This document shows, one piece after another, positions 1-8,600 of a stretch of DNA of 64,000 nt. The position numbers were made by a program, and so were the translations under genes. Each line of letters begins with the position of its first letter. Position 1 is the stretch's first letter. Below the pieces are notes generated by a model that worked only from the letters and a program-made list of their open reading frames with translations, did not search any database and had not been told where the DNA came from. This stretch comes from Pseudorhodoferax sp. Leaf267 (GTDB lineage Bacteria > Pseudomonadota > Gammaproteobacteria > Burkholderiales > Burkholderiaceae_C): the NCBI RefSeq assembly GCF_001422405.1, contig NZ_LMMV01000027.1, positions 147,513 through 211,512 on the forward strand. The letters run 5' to 3'.

Positions 1-2
1 CC

Positions 3-956
3 CGGGTGGATCATGCCTGCTATTTCTTAGTGTGGATGCATGACCATGACCTTCGTGGCAGCCCAAACATTCCTTATAAAACAGTCAGTCTCGTCAGGGC
101 CTCGAGCACAAATATATTCTCAACCAAACCAATTAAGGTTGTTGTTCGTCAAGGACGACTGAAAACAAAGACAAAGGCCATCCGAATGCCCAGCGACGAT
201 GCCTTGAGCATTTGGCTCGCGGCAGTCTACAAAAGGTTTGGCCACACCTACGGACTGATATGCGAAAGCATTCTGTGCACCGCTATGCGCGCAGAAGAAA
301 TTCTGTCGCTAGATGAGAACTGTATTGATAAAGACCCATCGAAATGGTTCATCGTGAATCCAACTCGACCAGTCGAAGACCAGCAAATCAAAATAGCAAT
401 CTCCAGAGGAGTCAAAGGAGCATGGGGCGGAAACACCGACGACAGAGTAAAGGTCGGACCTGAAAGAGACATTCTCATTCCTCTTTCGCTTGCGTACGCG
501 TGGCACGATTACCGGAGAAAAGAACGAATGAAAGCTTTCGCACACTGGATGCGCAATGCGCCCCAAGGGAGGCGAAAAGAACACGCAAGCAAAGCAGCTT
601 GCCTTTTCCTTCAGGATGGAAGCGGTGCGAAGATTACCCGGTCGCGTCTTTACTATAGATGGAAAACAATCACTCCACCCGTGCCAGGATGGTCCATTCA
701 TGACGGCAGGAATTGGTGGGCATGTGCCAAGCTCTGGCGAGCTCTGAGCCATGCCGGACTGGTCAATTCACTCGCCGAACCATACGAGGGCGCGCGAAAC
801 GCCTATGCAAAGGATGTAATCCGCCTTGAGATTATCCCTCAATTAGGTCACGTTGATGAGGACACCGTCGATGCATATCTTAAGTGGCTTACAGCGATGG
901 TCTCTACTCCTGTGAAGCTCAAGCCTCAATTTCGATCACCCCACAATGTCAATTAG
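3..956 (+). CDS. Tyrosine recombinase 1 of a trio (5'-partial)
   Basis: First of three tandem phage-type (tyrosine) site-specific recombinases. The frame is open to the left edge, so the N-terminal DNA-binding part is probably outside the window; an internal GTG at 6 is unlikely to be the true start. Catalytic residues can be followed: the first Arg in AMRAEEILSL, the H-x-x-R box as HDGR in SIHDGRNWW, a second His in QLGH, and a nucleophile Tyr in DAYLKWL. It is therefore probably an active strand-exchange enzyme. Its stop overlaps the start of the next recombinase by 11 bp, so the two are translationally coupled. Such recombinase sets move Tn554-like elements, recombinase-in-trio elements and gamma-mobile-trio islands; I cannot tell which without comparison. 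Confidence 0.8.
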   Translation, partial: RVDHACYFLVWMHDHDLRGSPNIPYKTVSLVRASSTNIFSTKPIKVVVRQGRLKTKTKAIRMPSDDALSIWLAAVYKRFGHTYGLICESILCTAMRAEEILSLDENCIDKDPSKWFIVNPTRPVEDQQIKIAISRGVKGAWGGNTDDRVKVGPERDILIPLSLAYAWHDYRRKERMKAFAHWMRNAPQGRRKEHASKAACLFLQDGSGAKITRSRLYYRWKTITPPVPGWSIHDGRNWWACAKLWRALSHAGLVNSLAEPYEGARNAYAKDVIRLEIIPQLGHVDEDTVDAYLKWLTAMVSTPVKLKPQFRSPHNVN

Positions 957-2922
957 GCAACGGACCTCGAAGGATCATCTTCGAGAATTAGCGCCAACAC
1001 TCAAAGCAGCACAGACGCCTAAAGCTCTAGATATACCCGACGATCCATTGCGCTTTTTCACCCGGCATTCAACGAAGTCGTGCCTAGTTGATCTCACTCC
1101 CCTATCAACCGGGCAGTCAGAAAACCCCAACGGCGAGGCTGGCACATGGGCGGGGCCCTTCGCAGGGCGCCCCAACCTCATCTTGGAATTGGCACCGGCA
1201 CTTCGCGACCGACTGATGCCACTCGCGGAGAAGAGTGTCGCGGCTTATATCAATGCACTTAGGGCATGGTGGAGAGTCATGGATCGTGCGGAGGCCGCCG
1301 GCGAAGTTCCCTGCAACTCAGTACGACAGCTAAGCGACATCCATAAACAACTAGCTTACGACCAAAGAATGCGACGAACGCCCTTCACGCTGTTTCTCGC
1401 AGTAGTGAAAGTTGTCAGACAAGCACTTGGTCTTAAGCCGTTGTTTTGGCCTTCCCCCGAGGACCCCACGCCATCCAGAAATCTTCCCCCACGATGGCAA
1501 GCAGACCATTTGCGCCATGCCCTCAAGCGATCTTGGTATGCCGTGGTAGACCGCTGGAGAAACGTGGATTTTATTCGGTCGACCCCTACAACACTAAATG
1601 ACGAGCAGGAGCGTTTATGGAAAAACTATAACCTTTACCGATGCACACAAATCCAGCAGAGGAACGTGCGTCCAGATCATAGCTCGATTACGAAAGGCTT
1701 CCGCTCGAACAATGCGTTCTACAACGCCGGCTTCAGCGTCAGCGAAATGATGAAGGGATTTTTCCCCGACGGAGATGATATTAGAACAGCGTTCCTCCTG
1801 TGCTTATCTTACACAGGATGGAACCCGGCGGTTCTGCTCAGCCTAGACGTCCGGGATCAATTTCTTGAAGATCACCCCAAAGACCCCGAACGCTACATCC
1901 TTCGCGGCGTGAAAGCCAAAGCGGACGACACCGAAGTCACAGCAGAGGGCCTATACAAGACAGAGGCTGGTCCAGCTTTCATCATCGACCTGCTCATTAG
2001 TAAGACTGCCCCGTTGCGACGGCAGTTGAAGCGACAACTTAGAGGCGTTCATGCCCAGCTGGCTGAGGCAACAGACGTCGATGCAGTTTTTAAGCTAACG
2101 GAGAGGGCTGCTCAGCTTGCGCGTGGGATCAGTTCCGTTTGGCTTTATGCAAATCCAAACCACTCTGAAATTCAATGGCTAGATGACAACAATTTCGTTC
2201 AAGCTGGACGAAGAAATTTCTTGCAACGCCTTATCGAGAGACTAAATCTTCGCCAACCAGTCGAACGCAGATTGGTGCAAATGGATGCGACTGACTTCCG
2301 AGACCTATATGCCGAGAACGCATACAGGGCCAGTGGGGGGTCAATCTTGGCAGTGCAAAGGGTCCTCCACCACAGAAGAATAAGAACGTCCGGCATCTAC
2401 GTGGACAACAATATGGTCAGATCAGAGAACCAAATCAGGTTTCTGAAACTTACAAATGGCATCTGGAACGAAGTCGAGATTAACGGACAAATTGATCCAA
2501 CGGTACTGGCAAAAATCTCTAGGACTGGGGAAATCACGTCCGAGGAAAGAGCCAGACTACAAGACTACCGCGATCTCCAGAAGACCAGAATGGGAACAAG
2601 GTGCACGGACCCAGGGAACCCCCCTCCACATATTGACCCAACCTTTAAGCCGGGCGACGGCAAGCTCTGCGGAGTGCAGCGTTGCATGCTGTGCTTAGAA
2701 CATGCGATTATTGTTGAAGAGAGCCTAGATGGTCTAGCGATGCGCTGCGCCAATCTTCGAAAGAAGCGTGACACGATGAGCTTCTCCGCGTTCATGGCAT
2801 CCTCGTTTAGCATAGAGCTAAAAAATACAGAGCTTGCTCTTTCATTATTCGACCCCAAAACGGTCGATCAGAAACTGATCGAATATGCTGAAGTCGCGGC
2901 GACCTGCGGCGATTTTTACTAG
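946..2922 (+). CDS. Large recombinase-like protein 2 of the trio, degenerate active site
   Basis: A 658-aa member of the tyrosine recombinase trio, coupled to the gene before it by an 11-bp overlap. The C-terminal half keeps the fold's landmarks, but several catalytic positions differ. Where the first Arg is expected (after FLLCLSYTG) the sequence reads WNPAVLLSL, with no Arg. The H-x-x-R box appears as TDFR. Further on, LHHRRIRTSGIYVDN keeps His and a candidate Tyr. After about residue 550 a Cys cluster (GTRCTDP, KLCGVQRCMLC) looks like a zinc-binding element. It is probably a structural or DNA-binding partner of the two recombinases that keep full active sites, by analogy with multi-recombinase transposition complexes. 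The catalytic reading was made by eye and needs an alignment. Confidence 0.7.
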   Translation: MSIRQRTSKDHLRELAPTLKAAQTPKALDIPDDPLRFFTRHSTKSCLVDLTPLSTGQSENPNGEAGTWAGPFAGRPNLILELAPALRDRLMPLAEKSVAAYINALRAWWRVMDRAEAAGEVPCNSVRQLSDIHKQLAYDQRMRRTPFTLFLAVVKVVRQALGLKPLFWPSPEDPTPSRNLPPRWQADHLRHALKRSWYAVVDRWRNVDFIRSTPTTLNDEQERLWKNYNLYRCTQIQQRNVRPDHSSITKGFRSNNAFYNAGFSVSEMMKGFFPDGDDIRTAFLLCLSYTGWNPAVLLSLDVRDQFLEDHPKDPERYILRGVKAKADDTEVTAEGLYKTEAGPAFIIDLLISKTAPLRRQLKRQLRGVHAQLAEATDVDAVFKLTERAAQLARGISSVWLYANPNHSEIQWLDDNNFVQAGRRNFLQRLIERLNLRQPVERRLVQMDATDFRDLYAENAYRASGGSILAVQRVLHHRRIRTSGIYVDNNMVRSENQIRFLKLTNGIWNEVEINGQIDPTVLAKISRTGEITSEERARLQDYRDLQKTRMGTRCTDPGNPPPHIDPTFKPGDGKLCGVQRCMLCLEHAIIVEESLDGLAMRCANLRKKRDTMSFSAFMASSFSIELKNTELALSLFDPKTVDQKLIEYAEVAATCGDFY

Positions 2923-2942
2923 ATCGAATTACGCGAGAACAT

Positions 2943-5102
2943 ATGAATCCTGCGACTCGTCTTACCGAGGATGTTCTGCCGGACACCGTGACAAGAAATT
3001 CCATCGGCTTCACGACAGATAAGTCCACGCTGCTGGATGCACCGGTGGAGCGGCTGCTTCAGTTGAAAGACGTTTTTGGCCACGGACAGGCCTTCGATGT
3101 GTGGGAAACGCCAGAAATGTGGCTACCCCCTAGCAGCAGACTCGCTCATCGGCGCTCCTCCAACTTGCGAAGTCGAATCACCTCGTACATCAGCGTGCTC
3201 CCGCCAGAAGCCAGCATTGATTTTCTTGACCAAGTGGTACTGCTAGGGACACGTTATCTCTTAATGCTACGCGTCGGACCTGCCAGCCTCGGAATGCGAA
3301 GCCGGTTTAACTCTCTCGACGCTTCTACTATTTCTGGGATGGCGTACAAGGCCCTCCCTGAGCTTTTGGCCTTCGGCTGCACATCCACAATTCAAAGCTC
3401 CGACTACTCTGGTGCGAATGTGCTGCAGTACGTCGACGTTGCCGCTCTCCGGACCAGGGGAGACAACTCGGCAGCGGAGATGCTTAAGGAAATCGAGCGG
3501 ATGAAGATGCTGCATCAACGTGGCCTTTGGCTTGAAGTACCGGAGGAGCGTAAGGCAGGCATTGTTCCGCTTCTGAACTCAGCTGCACCGATAACGAACC
3601 GCACCAAGGATTCCGATCCGCACCTTCCGCTACCAGATAGCTACACGGCGCAGATGGGCTCTAGCAGCCTCTGGTTAAGCAACAATATATCGGATTGCTT
3701 GGTTGAAGTGTGCCAATTGATAGGCAAACAATGGGATGCCTTCTTTTTACGAAACGGCCGCCCACCGTCGAGATGCGTTGAAGGACGAATCTTCCGAAAA
3801 GTTCTCAAGCATTACAAATGGACTGATGCTGCAGGAAAGCCAATCTCGGAGCTTCCGTTTTTCTACAGGCCTCCCAAAGAAGGGCATATACAAATTAGGG
3901 CGAATGCGCGTCGGGAAAATAGCCTTGGCCCTGCTTGGACACCAAAGAACCTACGAGAACTTAAACACCTTATCGGGACCGTTCAGACCGCCCACTATTT
4001 TATTGTAGGACTAAGCATCGGACCTCGCGCGTCCGAGGCGCTGAGTCTCGAAAGAAACTGCGTACGCTACAGCCCGCGTGGAACGCCGTTCGCAACGGGT
4101 TTGACTTTCAAGCTGGTTGAGAACTTCGAAGGAGAGGAGCGTGACTGGCCAATTCCGGATGCTGCGGTCACCGCGGTTGAACGTCAGTCTCGCCTTATAC
4201 GCGCAGCGGAGAGCCTCCTTGGCGCCGTGGAGTGGGGGATTGCGACAGGGGAAGTCAGAGAAGAAGCCAATCTTTGGGGCCAGATCGGCGCTCAGTCCCG
4301 CGATTCGACTGAGCCCCTGGTCCGAATCAATGCGCGGCTCCAGAATTATGCATTGACGCTCGGCATGGACGTTAATCCCGGCGGACAGAATATCCGATCA
4401 CATCGTTTCCGAAAGACGCTCGCTAGGCTTGTCGCATTAGCATTGACTCAATCCCCAGAAATTCTGAAGGATATTTTCGGCCACAAGTCGATTGATATGA
4501 CCCTTTACTACATTCTGAGCGATCCATCGTTAAGAGCCGAAATCGAGACTGTCACGAGAGAGCTTCGCGTATTGATGGCAAAGACTGCGGTGGAGAAAAT
4601 GCTTGCAACGGAAGTGGAGCAGACCACTTCAGGCTTTGGCGGCTACGGCGGTCGCGCGGCGGCAACGATTTCATCATCCATAGAGGTTCATCGGGCCCGG
4701 CTGCATCGCAGAGGAAAAGACTGGGGTAGCGAGACCGCTTATGAATTGGCGGAGCTCCTCACTATGAAGGGCGATTCCTGGGAATGCGTTCGACCAGGTG
4801 TGATCTGCACCAAACTGCCGGGGGAAGTTGGCATCTGTAACCTGAAAAGGGGACGCCCGGATGCGTCACGATGTGGAAGCGATTGCGATCATCGCTTGGA
4901 AGAGGATTTCCTGCGTGTTGATGTGGACGGTGCAATCAAAGCATGCATTACCAACTTCAACAAGTGTGAGGCGGAAGGCGAGCATCTAGTTGCAGCACAT
5001 TGGGCGATGCAAATTCGGTCCCATGTGCCTAGATTGTCAGACCTGCAAGCCAAATGGCTGAGCGATCCGACTGTTAGCCGCGTGATGTCGACAGCTGACT
5101 AG
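2943..5102 (+). CDS. Large tyrosine recombinase 3 of the trio
   Basis: A 719-aa tyrosine recombinase starting 20 bp after the previous gene. The catalytic set is complete: Arg in FIVGLSIGPRASEALSL, H-R-F-R in RSHRFRKTLARL, GH in DIFGHKSIDM, and the nucleophile Tyr in TLYYILSDP. It is much longer than a phage integrase (usually 330-420 aa). The extra length is an N-terminal region of some 330 residues and a C-terminal Cys-rich tail (CVRPGVICT, GICNLKRG, RCGSDCDHR) that may bind zinc. It and its neighbour share this N-long, C-terminal-Cys layout, which suggests duplication within the trio. Together with the small gene 4 bp downstream it probably forms the integration and excision machinery of the island. 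Confidence 0.85.
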   Translation: MNPATRLTEDVLPDTVTRNSIGFTTDKSTLLDAPVERLLQLKDVFGHGQAFDVWETPEMWLPPSSRLAHRRSSNLRSRITSYISVLPPEASIDFLDQVVLLGTRYLLMLRVGPASLGMRSRFNSLDASTISGMAYKALPELLAFGCTSTIQSSDYSGANVLQYVDVAALRTRGDNSAAEMLKEIERMKMLHQRGLWLEVPEERKAGIVPLLNSAAPITNRTKDSDPHLPLPDSYTAQMGSSSLWLSNNISDCLVEVCQLIGKQWDAFFLRNGRPPSRCVEGRIFRKVLKHYKWTDAAGKPISELPFFYRPPKEGHIQIRANARRENSLGPAWTPKNLRELKHLIGTVQTAHYFIVGLSIGPRASEALSLERNCVRYSPRGTPFATGLTFKLVENFEGEERDWPIPDAAVTAVERQSRLIRAAESLLGAVEWGIATGEVREEANLWGQIGAQSRDSTEPLVRINARLQNYALTLGMDVNPGGQNIRSHRFRKTLARLVALALTQSPEILKDIFGHKSIDMTLYYILSDPSLRAEIETVTRELRVLMAKTAVEKMLATEVEQTTSGFGGYGGRAAATISSSIEVHRARLHRRGKDWGSETAYELAELLTMKGDSWECVRPGVICTKLPGEVGICNLKRGRPDASRCGSDCDHRLEEDFLRVDVDGAIKACITNFNKCEAEGEHLVAAHWAMQIRSHVPRLSDLQAKWLSDPTVSRVMSTAD

Positions 5103-5106
5103 CCAA

Positions 5107-5589
5107 ATGTCTGGTGTTCAATCTAAAACTGCTGCTGCTCGGAGAGCAAAGTCCAAGTCTGACGACGAGGTGCGCCTGCGTAACCGTAGAGCCCTATTGT
5201 CAGCAGCCGAAGCGATGGTCAGCGAACGAGACGCTAATGGCGGTGTTTACCCGCACCACAATGGCGAAATGACAATGCTGGAGGTTTGTGCGCGAGCTGG
5301 TCTTAGCAAAGGAACGATCTACAAGTCCGCATACAGAGATTTACGCGACCCAATAAAAGATTGTTGGGCGCCGTCAGTTGAGCAAGAAGTCGCGAGAACT
5401 CCGAGCAAGCGCAAGTCAGATCGCGAGCGCGCTAAGGAGTTGGAAGAGAAGTATGATGCGGCACTGGACCGGCTTCGAATAGTTGAGCTGGAAATTCTGG
5501 AGTTAAGGATCAAACTAGGCGAGGGTGAGGGAAAAAATCCGCTCCAACCCGAGGACGGCAACTTGGTCTGGCTGCATCCAAGAAGCTGA
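5107..5589 (+). CDS. Small HTH and coiled-coil accessory protein of the recombinase trio
   Basis: 160 aa, starting 4 bp after the third recombinase, so it is part of the same transcript. The N-terminus is basic (KTAAARRAKSKS). Residues about 55-85 read as a helix-turn-helix (EVCARAGLSKGTIYKSAY) of the TetR/KfrA kind. Residues about 100-145 are charged heptad-like helix (RAKELEEKYDAALDRLRIVE), a likely coiled coil. A small DNA-binding protein as last gene is typical of multi-recombinase elements (TnpC of Tn554, GmtX of gamma-mobile-trio islands). The likely role is orienting or regulating recombination; this is an inference from position and architecture. Confidence 0.6.
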   Translation: MSGVQSKTAAARRAKSKSDDEVRLRNRRALLSAAEAMVSERDANGGVYPHHNGEMTMLEVCARAGLSKGTIYKSAYRDLRDPIKDCWAPSVEQEVARTPSKRKSDRERAKELEEKYDAALDRLRIVELEILELRIKLGEGEGKNPLQPEDGNLVWLHPRS

Positions 5590-5747
5590 GTAGCGTCAAA
5601 TCTGCTTTGCCCGTTCGCTAGACAGCGTCTTTGATTCGAAAGATGAGGCCAGCCCTAATGCATTCGCCGACACCTCAGTCGAACGGAAAATACCGGCCCA
5701 ACGAAATGCTCACGGCGACACCGCTTCAGGCGGCTACGCAACCTTAG

Positions 5748-6032
5748 TCAGGAAATCAAGAATTCCTGTCGGTCCTTGCCCTCAATCCACTTCGGCGGCT
5801 TGCCGCGGCCGGTCCAAGTAGCGCCGGTGGCAGCGTCGCGATACTTAGGGGCAACTTTCTGGCCGGCAGTAGTTGCCTTGGGCTTGCCGAATACATCGGC
5901 CTCGGTCAACTGGTACTCCGTGACGATTGCTCGCACCTTTTCAATTGCAGCTTGGTTCTCAGTCCTGCGCAGTTCTTCGATCTGGGCGTCGAGAGCCTCG
6001 CGTTGCTGAAGGAGTTCTTTGTAAGTCGTCAT
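5748..6032 (-). CDS. H-NS family histone-like nucleoid protein
   Basis: 94 aa, beginning MTTYKELLQQREALDAQ. The N-terminal half is the oligomerising coiled coil. The C-terminal third ends in the H-NS DNA-binding signature ATWTGRGKPPKWIEG, which includes the minor-groove TGRG loop. H-NS proteins bind AT-rich foreign DNA and silence it, so an island-borne copy may quiet the island's own genes or modify the host's H-NS network. A longer reading frame upstream (to 6146) has no H-NS homology, so the internal ATG at 6032 was chosen; no strong ribosome-binding site is visible there. It lies opposite to, and just after, the recombinase operon. Confidence 0.88.
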   Translation of the reverse strand: MTTYKELLQQREALDAQIEELRRTENQAAIEKVRAIVTEYQLTEADVFGKPKATTAGQKVAPKYRDAATGATWTGRGKPPKWIEGKDRQEFLIS

Positions 6033-7239
6033 CTGTGCAGTTGCCGTTTTATTGAAAGATGGCGATTTTGCCCTCTTTTCACACTCAGCAGCAACGACTC
6101 CCGATGATGCCTGTAACGTTGCGGCAAGAAGGAGGTACGCAGGCATCGCTGAAATTTCTGGATGTCGGCGTGCCTAGCCACGTCGTCGCTATTTGCGTTC
6201 GGGCACGGAACTGGCGCACCTAAGCCGACACCAACCATGGTCACTAATCTTGTTAGCGATGTCGCCCCACTACCGTGAAAACATCCTGGCGCTGGCAACG
6301 AAAACGCATCCAACAGTTGCAAACTGAGGCGCAAGGTAAAGCCCTACGCCGAATGCTGCTAATGCTGCTCCCAAGGTGACGTAGCAAAACCGCTCGCGAG
6401 CCTTTATAGGTAACAGCCTCAGTACCGCCGCGATGACATGTTCGCGGTTGGGCAATTCTGCGGAATGCGTGCCAGCTTGGTCGCTGGGCCCTTCATGCCG
6501 TCGCAACATGGCCTTCTGACATGCTCGTCTGGCCCGCGAGGGGCGCGGCTTCTCCTCGTTTGATCGCTTCACCATATGACTCCGTGCTTCCCGGCGTTCC
6601 CGATACCTGGTAGGTGCCGCCCCCGGTTGAGGACTGCCAATCAAATGCTACGGAGGGGAGTTTTTCATGCTTGGTACGGCTGTCAGGCACCCGGTCCTGG
6701 CGTCCAACGCTGGGGTTTGACCCGTGGTTGTAAGCCCGCAGTCTGTCCAGACCGTGCCGCTTGACAAAGCGAAGTGCTAGCGCCAACGGCATGCTGAATC
6801 ACGAGCCGACCCGCACTCCTGGTCAGGGGCGACTCCGACACGGATACCCGCGTGGGTCCACATCGCAGGCGGAGACCGAGCTCGCCAACCGGAACTTGAA
6901 TTGCCCGGGACAAGGCCCCGAAGAGCCAGCCATCGCTCGTGGTGGGAGCCCCCTCTGGCGTTTCCCACCGTCCCTGCGCTAGAAGTGGTGGCGGATGCCT
7001 ACCGAGTAGGAAGTCGGATCAGACCCGGGTGACTGAAGGCTGCTCTGATGCACTTTTGAAGGCGTCAGCATTGAGTTAGTCGGCTCCATGACCACTGCGG
7101 GGCTACCACCTGAAGTCAGCCCACTGCCAGCACTGCAAGTGCCCTGCAGCCCACACGCCCTTATGTCGATCATGCTGCCTGTAAGGTGACAGTAGCGCGT
7201 CCGGAGTAGCTAGCTGTTACGGATAGTTAAGATCGTGCA
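6033..7239. other. About 1.2 kb with no recognisable gene
   Basis: Several short open frames exist on both strands, but they overlap each other, lack ribosome-binding sites and match nothing I recognise. The stretch holds the promoters of the H-NS-like gene (leftward) and of the phosphoesterase gene (rightward). Composition changes along it, with the part after about 6,500 more GC-rich, which suggests remnant or recombined DNA. Confidence 0.5.
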
Positions 7240-8586
7240 ATGCGTCTACTGCACCTGTCCGACATTCATTTCCGTGAACCGGATTGCCTGAGCGCACGCG
7301 GCGACCGTGACGTCCCGTACCGAACCCGACTGGAGGCCGACCTTGCTGAGCTTTGTCATGAAGACCAGACGCCGGTCGATGTCATCCTTGTAGGGGGTGA
7401 CATCGCCTTCAAGGGACATCCTGACGAGTACAAGGCAGCGAAGACATGGTTGTTGCGCATTGCGGAAATCTGCGGCTGCAAGGTCGAGGGCATCCTCACT
7501 GTGCCCGGAAACCATGATGTTGACCGAGCCATCTGCGAGGAGGTGGATGTCTCCAACGCCCAGGAGGCAATCGCCAAGGAGGTTGGGTTGGCCAATCGAG
7601 ACTGGCAGTTATCCAGACAACTCCGCCATGGCCCATCCGCGGAAGCGCTTTTCAAACCTCTGTCGGCATACAACGACTTCGCCGCGCAGTTCGGGTGCAG
7701 CGTTTTTCCCGAACTTCCTTCCTGGGAGAAGGACCTGAAACTTGACGGTGGCGTGACACTCCGCGTATCTGGTCTGACCTCGGTACTGATTTCTGGCCTC
7801 GGCGGAAGGGACAACGCGCCCGGCAAGCTCTTTCTCGGTACCAACCAGATCGTGTTGAATCCGCAGGAGGGTGTGCTCCACTTGGTACTGAGTCATCATC
7901 CTCCGTCATGGTTCTCGGATGCGGCCGAAGCTGAGAACGTCATCAACGCGCGCGCAAAACTGCAGTTCTTCGGTCATGAGCATGACCAGCGCTGCCTGCG
8001 CCCACCAGAGTTCTTCCGGTTTCTGGCCGGCGCGGTTAACCCTGACCGACAGGAACCGCGGTGGAACCCTGGGTACAACTTGGTGGACCTGCAGGTGGAT
8101 GGCGTCGGGCTTGAACGCGCTGTCCAAGTGCACGCTCGGCTCCGGCATTTCCAACAAGCGCCGAACGAGTTGTTTGTCCCACTACTCACACAGGATCGTG
8201 AAGAAGTCTGGAAGCTTCGCCTCAAGGTCCCACAGTTGCCAACCTTTGGAGCAGGTCCAGCCGCGAAGAAGGCCCCACCGCAAGCCGAGACAGCAGTTGC
8301 TACAGCAGCTCATACTGCCATGGAGGCGGTCGCGCGCGAAGTGCCCCCCTCACCCCCGACGGAGGCCGATGTGACAGAACCGTCCACGGACAATCTCGTC
8401 TTTAGATTCTGGCAGCTTAGCGGCAGCCAGATGCGCGACATCGCTCTTGAACTCGGCCTTATAACCAAGGCCGATCTAAAGGTGCCGCCGCACCAGCGTT
8501 ACCACAGCGCGTTGAAGCTCGCGAGGGAAAAGGGGCTGCTTGTCGAGCTGGCCAAGGAAATCGAGAAGCGCGAGAAATGCGCCTGA
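7240..8586 (+). CDS. Calcineurin-like metallophosphoesterase of a GTPase conflict system
   Basis: 448 aa. Residues 1 to about 300 are a calcineurin-like phosphoesterase with the full metal-ligand series: SDIHF near residue 8, GGDIAFKGH near 52, GNHD at 90-93, SHHPP near 218 and FGHEHD near 245. After a Pro/Ala-rich linker (about 340-380) comes a small helical C-terminal domain (LVFRFWQLSGSQMRDIALEL to the end). It resembles the death-like effector-associated domains that tether effectors to conflict-system cores. The gene leads a five-gene plus-strand operon with GASH, two GTPases and GAP1. I infer it is the effector, acting on nucleic acid or a nucleotide; the substrate cannot be read from the sequence. 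Confidence 0.85.
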   Translation: MRLLHLSDIHFREPDCLSARGDRDVPYRTRLEADLAELCHEDQTPVDVILVGGDIAFKGHPDEYKAAKTWLLRIAEICGCKVEGILTVPGNHDVDRAICEEVDVSNAQEAIAKEVGLANRDWQLSRQLRHGPSAEALFKPLSAYNDFAAQFGCSVFPELPSWEKDLKLDGGVTLRVSGLTSVLISGLGGRDNAPGKLFLGTNQIVLNPQEGVLHLVLSHHPPSWFSDAAEAENVINARAKLQFFGHEHDQRCLRPPEFFRFLAGAVNPDRQEPRWNPGYNLVDLQVDGVGLERAVQVHARLRHFQQAPNELFVPLLTQDREEVWKLRLKVPQLPTFGAGPAAKKAPPQAETAVATAAHTAMEAVAREVPPSPPTEADVTEPSTDNLVFRFWQLSGSQMRDIALELGLITKADLKVPPHQRYHSALKLAREKGLLVELAKEIEKREKCA

Positions 8587-8600
8587 ACCAAGGGGAATAA

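Noticed and set aside
7240-8586. Phosphoesterase as part of an SbcCD-type repair nuclease
   Set aside because: SbcD is about the same size but is paired with a large SbcC ATPase, which is absent; the neighbours are GASH, GTPases and GAP1.
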